Made by a program: the position numbers and the translations under genes
Assembly: GCA_026707185.1 (NCBI GenBank)
Contig: JAPOXI010000049.1
Span: 1-37,165, forward strand
From: Chloroflexota bacterium
Lineage (GTDB): Bacteria; Chloroflexota; UBA11872
Direction of reading: 5' to 3'
DNA length: 37,165 bases
In this document: positions 31,234 to 37,165 of the stretch, in pieces
Layout of the letters: the number at the start of each line of letters is the position of its first letter
Numbering within the stretch: the first letter of the stretch is position 1
The notes under the pieces: generated by a model
Told to the model about the DNA's origin: nothing
What the model saw: only the letters and a program-made list of their open reading frames with translations
Databases searched by the model: none

Positions 31234-32586
31234 TTAGGCCACCACAAAGCGTCCGCGATTGATTATCCGACCTGGATCGAAGGCCGAACGCAGCGCGTCC
31301 ATCGCCTGCACGTCGGGCGCGTCGGCGGCGACACCCCAAACTCCGGCGGTCTGTTTCACCGCCACCGGTGCGGACTCAATCACCAGCGCGCCGCCCAACC
31401 GCTCCGCCGCGGCGCGTAGACGTTGCACGAACGCCGTCAGTACGTCCGCCGCGTCCGTACCGCTGGCCCGAACGCGCAACACGCCGTTCAGCGCTCGTGC
31501 GCTGGCGAGGGTTCGGAGACCCAGGTCCCCGCCAATCTCGGCCGCGCTGCCCAGCAGCGACGGCGCCTGACTGGACAGCGCGCTCAGCCGGCAGGTCGTC
31601 TGGCTGCCCAGGTCGTTGGGCGGACGCGCCAGCGCGTCGGCATCCGACCAGAAGCGCTTCTGGGCCTGTCCGTCCAGCGTGACGGCCGCCCCGGCGGCGT
31701 GCTGGGCGACGGACTGAGTCGCCATTGCCAGCTGTGCGCCGACGCCACCCTCCGTCCCAGCCACGCGTATTGCCAGCAGCCAGGCGGCTTGACCACCGAC
31801 GTCGAGGTCCGACGTCAGCGTGCGTTGGACCAGGTCGAACCCGCTGGGCACCAACGGGCTGTCGATCACGGCCCCGATGGCCGATCCGGCCGCTGCGGGG
31901 TCGGCCAGGGGCGTCACGAGCGTGCATTCCACCGACGGACGCGGCGTGATCTTCAGATTAACGCGGGTAATAATCCCGAGTGTTCCCAACGCGCCAATGT
32001 GCGCCTTGGGAAGGTCATAGCCGGTCACATTCTTGACCACCATGCCGCCCGACCTCGTGACCAGGCCGTTAACGCCGGCGACTTCCAGGCCAATCACCAA
32101 GTCCCGCGACGTCCCCGATCCGGCGCGGCGCGGACCGGACCGGTCGGCGGCCACCATGCCGCCGATGGTGGAGGCCGGTGCGCCCGCCGGATCCAGCGCC
32201 AGCATCTGTCCGGCCTCGGCCAGCAGTGTCTGCACGTCAGCTAAACGAGCGCCGGCCGCCACCGCCAGGGTCAGGTCCTCGGGGCGGTATTCGATCACCT
32301 CGTCGAGACCGCTCAGGTCCAGGAGCAAGTCAACGCGCTCGGGGGGGGCACCGATACCCAGATGCGTCCCGCCGCCACGCGGGACCACGACGGCCCCCAG
32401 ACGCTGACAGACCGCCAGCGCCGCCGCCACGGCGTCCGGAGTGTTGATCCGCGCACACAGCGCTGGCCGGACCCCGTCGACGACGTCACGCTCAGGATCG
32501 GGGCGACCCAGGGCGTTAGGCGGCAATTCAGCCGCAAGCGCGTGCTGAAGATCAACAGGATCCGGCGCGTGATTCGGTGCCATCAT
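31234..32586 (-). CDS. glcE: FAD-binding glycolate oxidase subunit (GlcE-like)
   Basis: 450-aa flavoprotein of the FAD_binding_4 (PCMH) family. FAD contacts include VVPRGGGTHLGIG (67-79), TIGGMVAADRSGPRRAGSG (140-158) and MVVKNVTGYDL (182-192). The C-terminus FDPGRIINRGRFV is characteristic. It is about 100 residues longer than E. coli GlcE (about 350 aa). ATG 32586 is followed by a second in-frame ATG at 32583. It is divergent from panC with only 49 bp between starts, so both promoters lie there. A run of eight G near 32341 keeps the frame. Confidence 0.88.
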   Translation of the reverse strand: MMAPNHAPDPVDLQHALAAELPPNALGRPDPERDVVDGVRPALCARINTPDAVAAALAVCQRLGAVVVPRGGGTHLGIGAPPERVDLLLDLSGLDEVIEYRPEDLTLAVAAGARLADVQTLLAEAGQMLALDPAGAPASTIGGMVAADRSGPRRAGSGTSRDLVIGLEVAGVNGLVTRSGGMVVKNVTGYDLPKAHIGALGTLGIITRVNLKITPRPSVECTLVTPLADPAAAGSAIGAVIDSPLVPSGFDLVQRTLTSDLDVGGQAAWLLAIRVAGTEGGVGAQLAMATQSVAQHAAGAAVTLDGQAQKRFWSDADALARPPNDLGSQTTCRLSALSSQAPSLLGSAAEIGGDLGLRTLASARALNGVLRVRASGTDAADVLTAFVQRLRAAAERLGGALVIESAPVAVKQTAGVWGVAADAPDVQAMDALRSAFDPGRIINRGRFVVA

Positions 32587-32635
32587 GTGCAGTATCGGGG
32601 CGCGTCAGGACGCGCTCAATCGGTTGCCACGTTCA

Positions 32636-33496
32636 ATGATCGTAGCCAGAACCAGAGCAAGTCTGCGGGACGCGCGGGCACGCCTGCCCGAATCGGTAGG
32701 TGTGGTTCCCACCATGGGCGCGCTCCACGAGGGCCACCGGGCGCTGTTGCGGGCGGCCCGGCGGCGCGAGCGTTCGGTGGTGGCCACGCTCTTCGTGAAC
32801 AGAACGCAGTTCAACGATCCAGCGGACTATGCCGCGTACCCTCGGGACGAAGGGGAGGATCTGGCGGCGTTCGAGGCCTGCGGCGTGGACCTGGTGTTCA
32901 CGCCACCAGTGTCCGAGATGTATCCCAGGGGCTTCGGTACCCGGATCGATCCTGGACCCATCGGCGCCGAACTGGAAGGCGCCCGCCGCCCCGGTCACTT
33001 CGCGGGCGTCGCCACGGTCGTGGCCAAGCTCTTCAATCTCACCAGGCCGACCCGCGCCTACTTCGGGCAAAAGGACTGGCAACAGACCCGCGTCATCGCC
33101 CGCCTGGTGAAGGATCTGGATCTGCCGATCGACCCGGTAATCGTGCCCACCGTCAGGGACTCCGACGGTCTGGCGCTGAGCAGTCGCAATGTTCGGCTCA
33201 CACCCGATCAGCGACAGGCCGCCACGGCGCTTTGGCGAGGTTTGGCATCCGCGCATGAGGCGTGGGACGACGACGAGCGATCGCCAACGGCCCTCGAGGA
33301 GCTAGTGCGAACGGCAATCCGAGCGGAGCCGCTGGCGAAACTCGAATACGCCGAGGTCCGTCACGCCCTGACACTGGAACCGGTCAAATCGGCGCGCCCG
33401 CCGTTGGTAATCGCCGTAGCGGCCGAAGTCGGTGGGATTGGATTGATCGACAACGTCGTGCTCGGAGACGGACTCGTGGACAGCGGCGGGTCGTAA
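32636..33496 (+). CDS. panC: Pantothenate synthetase
   Basis: 286-aa ATP-dependent ligase joining pantoate and beta-alanine, last step of vitamin B5 synthesis on the way to coenzyme A. It has VPTMGALHEGH with the HxGH ATP motif (31-34), FGQKDWQQ (143-150) and the KMSKS-equivalent ALSSRNVRL (180-188). The segment usually FVNPxQF reads FVNRTQF (53-59), so one conserved Pro is replaced by Arg. ATG 32636 gives the standard N-terminus; the frame opens at 32585 but the extra 17 residues are atypical. panB and panD are not nearby. It converges with thrC. Confidence 0.95.
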   Translation: MIVARTRASLRDARARLPESVGVVPTMGALHEGHRALLRAARRRERSVVATLFVNRTQFNDPADYAAYPRDEGEDLAAFEACGVDLVFTPPVSEMYPRGFGTRIDPGPIGAELEGARRPGHFAGVATVVAKLFNLTRPTRAYFGQKDWQQTRVIARLVKDLDLPIDPVIVPTVRDSDGLALSSRNVRLTPDQRQAATALWRGLASAHEAWDDDERSPTALEELVRTAIRAEPLAKLEYAEVRHALTLEPVKSARPPLVIAVAAEVGGIGLIDNVVLGDGLVDSGGS

Positions 33497-33525
33497 GTCC
33501 CTCGTTTTCCGCCGACCACCAAACG

Positions 33526-34593
33526 CTAGACGGTGCTCCACCCGAGAGCCCCGGCAACCGCGCTGATGCTGGCCTCGACTTCGGCCGGCTTGGGTGCATA
33601 CCGCACCGCCGCGCCCGGGTCCTTCAGTCCGGTCCCGGTAAGCACGCACACAACCCGATCGCCCATGACCTCGCCGCCGCGAGCGCGATGCAGGAGCCCG
33701 GCCACCGACGCGGCCGAAGCCAGTTCGACAAAGATGCCTTCTTCGGCTGCCAGCAGTTGATAGGCCTCGACGATGAGCTCGTCGCTGACCGCCTCGATGG
33801 TCCCGTCCGACTCGTCGCGCGCCTGCACCGCGCGCTCCCAGTTGGCTGGATTGCCAATCCGAATGGCCGAGGCCACCGTGTCTGGGCTCTCCACGGGCTC
33901 ACCGCCCACAATTGGCGCCGCACCCGCGGCCTGGTAGCCGCGCATTACAGGTAGCTGCCTGGCTCGGCCCGCCCTTTGATATGCGCAGAACCCCATCCAG
34001 TACGCCGTGATATTGCCCGCGTTTCCGACCGGGATGTACAGCTCATCCGGTGCGTCACCGAGCGTATCCACAACTTCGAATGCGGCCGTCTGCTGCCCTT
34101 CCAGCCGGTAGGGGTTGACCGAGTTGACGAGTGCAACACCGGGACGCGCTGCCAGTTCCCGAACCACGGCGAGGCCGTCGTCGAACGACCCCTGAATCGG
34201 AATCACCCTCGCGCCGTAGATCAGCGCCTGCGCCACCTTGCCCAGCGCAACGCCGCGCGCCGGAATGATCACCCCGGTGGGCGTTCCGGACCGCGCGCCG
34301 AAGGCTGCTGCGGATGCCGCCGTGTTCCCGGTCGAAGCGCAGATAAACGAGTGGGAGCCTTCCTCGATGGCCTTGGCAGCCGCCACCGCCAGCCCCCGGT
34401 CCTTGAACGAGCCGGTGGGGTTACAGCCTTCGAGTTTCAGCCAGACCTCCGCCACGCCCAGCCGCCGCTCCAGCGACGCGGCCCGAACCATAGGCGTGTC
34501 GCCTTCGCCAATGGTCAGATTCGGCGTGGCCTCGCCTACGGGAAGAAACTCTCGATAGCGCTCGATCACCCCCGGACGCGGGGAGCCGTTCAT
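33526..34593 (-). CDS. thrC: Threonine synthase
   Basis: 355-aa PLP enzyme converting O-phosphohomoserine to threonine. The PLP lysine is K64 in NPTGSFKDRGLAVA, followed by CASTGNTAASAAAF, VGNAGNITAYWMGF and the ending VLTGTGLKDPG. The N-terminal LTIGEGDTPMVRA is typical of the short bacterial class. ATG 34593 overlaps the hom stop by 4 nt (ATGA); the long open frame beyond it is antisense-like filler inside hom. Homoserine kinase (thrB), often in this operon, is absent here. Confidence 0.95.
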   Translation of the reverse strand: MNGSPRPGVIERYREFLPVGEATPNLTIGEGDTPMVRAASLERRLGVAEVWLKLEGCNPTGSFKDRGLAVAAAKAIEEGSHSFICASTGNTAASAAAFGARSGTPTGVIIPARGVALGKVAQALIYGARVIPIQGSFDDGLAVVRELAARPGVALVNSVNPYRLEGQQTAAFEVVDTLGDAPDELYIPVGNAGNITAYWMGFCAYQRAGRARQLPVMRGYQAAGAAPIVGGEPVESPDTVASAIRIGNPANWERAVQARDESDGTIEAVSDELIVEAYQLLAAEEGIFVELASAASVAGLLHRARGGEVMGDRVVCVLTGTGLKDPGAAVRYAPKPAEVEASISAVAGALGWSTV

Positions 34594-35891
34594 TCCGCCA
34601 GGTCCTCGACTCGAATCACGCTGGCGACCGAGGCCACCACCTCCAGATCTGCGATGGCGGACAGCGCGCCCTGCACCGCCGCTTCCTGCGCCTCGTGCGT
34701 CAGGAACACCAGCTCCGCGCGACCCGCGTTTTCGTCCACTTCCTTCTGGATGACCGAAGCGATGCTGATGGCATGCTCGCCGCAGACCGCGCCAATCCGC
34801 GCCAGAACCCCCGGCTGGTCCTTGACCCAGAGCCGGAAGTAGTAGCGCGAGCGAACCGCGGACATGGGCAGCACGCACAGGTCGCCGTCCAGGGACATGG
34901 GAATGCGGTCGTGCACCGCCCGCCTGATGTTGTGTCCCAGGTCGATCAGGTCGGCCACGATGGCGCTGGAGGTCGGCTCGGGGCCCGCCCCACGGCCAAT
35001 GAAGAGGGCGCGGCCCAGCAAGTCGCCGTCCAGCAACACGGCGTTGAACACCCCATCCACCTGCGCCAGCAGCACGTCCCGCTGGATCAACGCCGGGTGC
35101 ACCCGCGCCTCGAAGCCGTTCGAGGCCCGCTTGGCGATAGCCAGCAGCTTGATGCCGTAGCCCAGCTCGGCCGCGTACCGAAAGTCCGCCGCGCTGATGC
35201 GCGTGATGCCCTCGCGATAGACATCCTCAGGGCTGACGGCGCAGTTGAACGCCAGCGAGGCCAGGATCACCAGCTTGTAAGCCGCGTCGATCCCTTCGAT
35301 GTCGTTAGTCGGATCCGGCTCGGCATACCCCAGCCGCTGCGCGTCCGCCAGAGCGGCGTCGAAGTCCACGCCGCCGGAGGCCATCTCGGTCAGGATGTAG
35401 TTGGTCGTCCCGTTGATGATGGCGTGCACCTCGCGGATCTGGTTTGCCGCCAGGTCCTGGCGGAACGGCCCGATCACCGGGATGCCGCCGCCCACGCTCG
35501 CCTCGAAATAAAGGTCGCGGCCTTGCGCCGTGGCCAGTTCCAATAACTCGATCCCGTGCGTGGCCATTACTTCCTTGTTGGCCGTGACGACATGCTTGCC
35601 GGACTGAAGCGCGCGCCGGATGTACGTGTTGGCGGGTTCGACGCCGCCCATCAGTTCCACCACGACGTCGATGGACCCGTCGTCGAGCACTTCGTCCGCG
35701 TTGACCGTCAACTTGGAGGCGTCAAGCGGAACATCGCGTTTGCGGTTGGGATCGCGGATCAACGCGCGCCGGACCTGGAACGAACGACCAATCTGGCGCT
35801 CCAGGTACCCGGCCCGTTCGGTGACCGTCCGGACAACGGCCGAACCGACCGTGCCCAGTCCCAGGAACCCTAGACCAATCTCAGCCGACAT
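34590..35891 (-). CDS. hom: Homoserine dehydrogenase
   Basis: 433-aa NAD(P)-dependent enzyme reducing aspartate semialdehyde to homoserine. Nucleotide loop GFLGLGTVGSAV (8-19), catalytic K106 in VVTANKEVM, a substrate-domain NGTTNYILTEM and DPTNDIEGIDAAYKL, and a C-terminal ACT domain (about 355-430, YYFRLWVKDQPGVLARIGAV) that probably mediates threonine feedback. ATG 35891 is preceded by GAGGG; an upstream GTG at 35909 would add six residues. It is the first gene of a hom-thrC operon with a 4-nt overlap. Upstream 35892-36023 is non-coding and should hold its promoter. Confidence 0.95.
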   Translation of the reverse strand: MSAEIGLGFLGLGTVGSAVVRTVTERAGYLERQIGRSFQVRRALIRDPNRKRDVPLDASKLTVNADEVLDDGSIDVVVELMGGVEPANTYIRRALQSGKHVVTANKEVMATHGIELLELATAQGRDLYFEASVGGGIPVIGPFRQDLAANQIREVHAIINGTTNYILTEMASGGVDFDAALADAQRLGYAEPDPTNDIEGIDAAYKLVILASLAFNCAVSPEDVYREGITRISAADFRYAAELGYGIKLLAIAKRASNGFEARVHPALIQRDVLLAQVDGVFNAVLLDGDLLGRALFIGRGAGPEPTSSAIVADLIDLGHNIRRAVHDRIPMSLDGDLCVLPMSAVRSRYYFRLWVKDQPGVLARIGAVCGEHAISIASVIQKEVDENAGRAELVFLTHEAQEAAVQGALSAIADLEVVASVASVIRVEDLAE

Positions 35892-36023
35892 TCGTCCCTC
35901 AACATCCACGGAGAGTGGCGCGTGAAGAATAACGCCGCTCCGCCAGGGCTACGCCGGCTACGAAGATTGTCGCCTCGAACATTCCTGGACCATGGCCAAC
36001 GCCACGGTCGCCTTCGCTCGCCA

Positions 36024-37163
36024 CTACGGCCTCCGCGGAGAGGTGACCGTGCGACGGTAGGCATAGCCCAGCAACACTCGCGCCACGCCTGCCACCGGCA
36101 GCGCGATGACCATGCCGGTAATCCCCCAGATTTGCAGCCCCGCAAAGATGGCGAAGAGCGCGATCAGTGGATGCACTCGCACCACCCGGCCCACCACGTT
36201 CGGAATCACGAAGTAATCCTCAAGCTGCCGCAGCACCGTGTACATCACGGCCACCACCACACCCGCAACCCACCCCGGCCAGCCAAAGTTGTTGGCCGTG
36301 ACCAGGGCCAGCCCGATTGGAGGGATGGCTGCCATGATCGGGCCGAACACCGGGATCAGCTCCAGGAATCCCGTGGCAATAGCCAGGATCACGGCAAACG
36401 GGATCCCGATGATCGACAGCCCGATGAACGTGGTCACGCTCATGATCACCACCAGGATGATCTCGCCGCGGATAAAGCCCCCAAGGACGCTGTTGATGCG
36501 GCCAATCAACTCTTCGGTTTCGGCCCGCGGACCGGGTGGAATCCGTTCCAGGAGCCCGCGGAACAGTTCGGGACCGGCCAGCAACAGGTAGCCGGCCGCA
36601 ACCACGGCCAGCACTCCGTGAATCAGCAGGTTGAAGGCGCTGCGGAACGCGCTGACCGCCTGTGAGGCATCGGTCAGCATGCTCGTCGCGCCCGCCGTCA
36701 GCCCGTCGATTACGTCCTGCACGACCAGCGGCTGCCCCATGAACTCTGACGGGAGAGCAGCTTCGAGGTCCGAAATAATCGACGGAAGCTCGGTCGTCAA
36801 GCCGTCGAGTTCGTCGACCACGCGCGGAATGATCAGGAAACCCAGCAGGGTCAGTAGTCCAATCCCCAGGGCATAGAAAATCGCCACTGCCGCTGGACGG
36901 GGGACGCGGGCCAGCCGCACCAGCCCGTTAACGGCCGGGTTGAAGACGTAAGCGAAGATTCCGGCCCACACGAACGGGCCCACGATCTCCCGTGCGCCCC
37001 ACAACACCAGCCCCGCCAGGATCGCAATGAACATCGCCACCGTGCGCCGCGTGCGTGGCGACCAGCGATAGACCGGCGGCTCGCCGGCTACGGACGCGCC
37101 GTTATCCGGCGAATCGGGCGGTCGTGGGTCTGGAGTCTGCTGGTCGGACGACGAGGCCGAGGC
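36024..37163 (-). CDS. AI-2E-family (PerM/YdiK-like) permease, 5' end outside window
   Basis: Polytopic membrane protein of the AI-2E transporter superfamily. It shows the family's early helices (WAGIFAYVFNPAVNGLVRLA), a soluble segment about 75-130 after the first start, then EIILVVIMSVTTFIGLSIIG, FLELIPVFGPIMAAIPP and the end motif LRQLEDYFVIPNVVGRVVRVHP. Members include quorum-signal exporters and Na+/H+ antiporters, so the substrate is unknown. GTG 37040 is an internal candidate start, but the frame stays open to the right edge, and the segment PPVYRWSPRTRRTVAMFIA fits the family's N-terminal W-x-x-R-x-R motif. I therefore treat it as truncated. Confidence 0.88.
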   Translation of the reverse strand, partial: ASASSSDQQTPDPRPPDSPDNGASVAGEPPVYRWSPRTRRTVAMFIAILAGLVLWGAREIVGPFVWAGIFAYVFNPAVNGLVRLARVPRPAAVAIFYALGIGLLTLLGFLIIPRVVDELDGLTTELPSIISDLEAALPSEFMGQPLVVQDVIDGLTAGATSMLTDASQAVSAFRSAFNLLIHGVLAVVAAGYLLLAGPELFRGLLERIPPGPRAETEELIGRINSVLGGFIRGEIILVVIMSVTTFIGLSIIGIPFAVILAIATGFLELIPVFGPIMAAIPPIGLALVTANNFGWPGWVAGVVVAVMYTVLRQLEDYFVIPNVVGRVVRVHPLIALFAIFAGLQIWGITGMVIALPVAGVARVLLGYAYRRTVTSPRRP

Positions 37164-37165
37164 CT

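Noticed and set aside
34594..34878. Upstream extension of thrC into hom
   Set aside because: Gly/Arg-rich sequence with no homology, within hom coding sequence; ATG 34593 gives a standard threonine synthase.
1..37165. Many long open frames antisense or out of phase with the listed genes
   Set aside because: High GC makes stops rare; these frames are Pro/Arg/Ser/Ala-rich and lack domains.
1..37165. Search for CRISPR arrays, tRNA/rRNA genes, insertion sequences and attachment sites
   Set aside because: No regularly spaced direct repeats, cloverleaf-like segments, transposase motifs or terminal inverted repeats were seen by eye.

Overview
The window is a 37 kb, gene-dense, high-GC bacterial chromosome segment. 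The insertase YidC is of the short type without the large N-terminal periplasmic domain of proteobacteria. There are several lipoproteins with Pro/Thr-rich linkers, an M29-type peptidase, a DUF3500 lipoprotein and two-gene XdhC proteins, and no proteobacterial hallmark. My best guess is a Chloroflexota bacterium (Dehalococcoidia/SAR202-like), probably from an environmental assembly. This is inference from gene content, not from a marker-gene tree. I found no tRNA, rRNA, CRISPR array, insertion sequence or phage gene.

Layout. 0-1.8 kb: the 3' part of a NarL-type sensor kinase and its LuxR-type response regulator, overlapping by 4 nt. 1.8-6.4 kb: a split XdhC pair (-), a methyltransferase (+), a VTT/DedA membrane protein (-), MutM glycosylase (+) and a DUF3500 lipoprotein (-). 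6.45-12.24 kb: a compact minus-strand run transcribed rpmH > rnpA > yidD > yidC > jag/khpB > pfkB-like > NFACT (RqcH-like). Most neighbours here overlap or nearly touch, so ribosomal protein L34, tRNA processing, membrane protein insertion, RNA binding and ribosome quality control probably share transcription. dnaA, the usual neighbour of rpmH, is absent. 12.4-17.1 kb: an unrecognised small protein plus a Gfo/Idh/MocA oxidoreductase (+), then citrate synthase, an amidase and a membrane-anchored cytochrome c (-). 17.1-21.5 kb: an alpha/beta hydrolase (-), an M29-like peptidase coupled to a lipoprotein (+), the frameshifted remains of a cobalamin-binding ABC substrate-binding protein, and a small lipoprotein (-). 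21.5-24.5 kb: an OmpR-type regulator with its histidine kinase, then a Crp/Fnr regulator closed by a strong hairpin. 24.6-28.2 kb: a threonine-synthase-like PLP enzyme coupled to a phosphoglycerate-dehydrogenase-like enzyme, then a beta-helix-like small protein coupled to a methyltransferase that seems to start at CTG. 28.3-37.2 kb: RidA, a membrane protein with a discoidin-like domain, GlcF and GlcE glycolate-oxidase-type subunits (-), PanC (+), thrC and hom (-, hom first), and an AI-2E-family permease running off the right edge.

The most striking feature is in yidC. A domain of about 250 residues that reads like a PstS-type phosphate-binding protein is inserted, in frame, into the extracytoplasmic loop between two conserved YidC membrane helices. 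Both YidC halves are otherwise intact. I know of no described insertase with a solute-binding module at this position.

Many gene pairs overlap by exactly 4 nt (ATGA, GTGA and apparently CTGA). I used these overlaps and visible Shine-Dalgarno sequences to choose several start codons.
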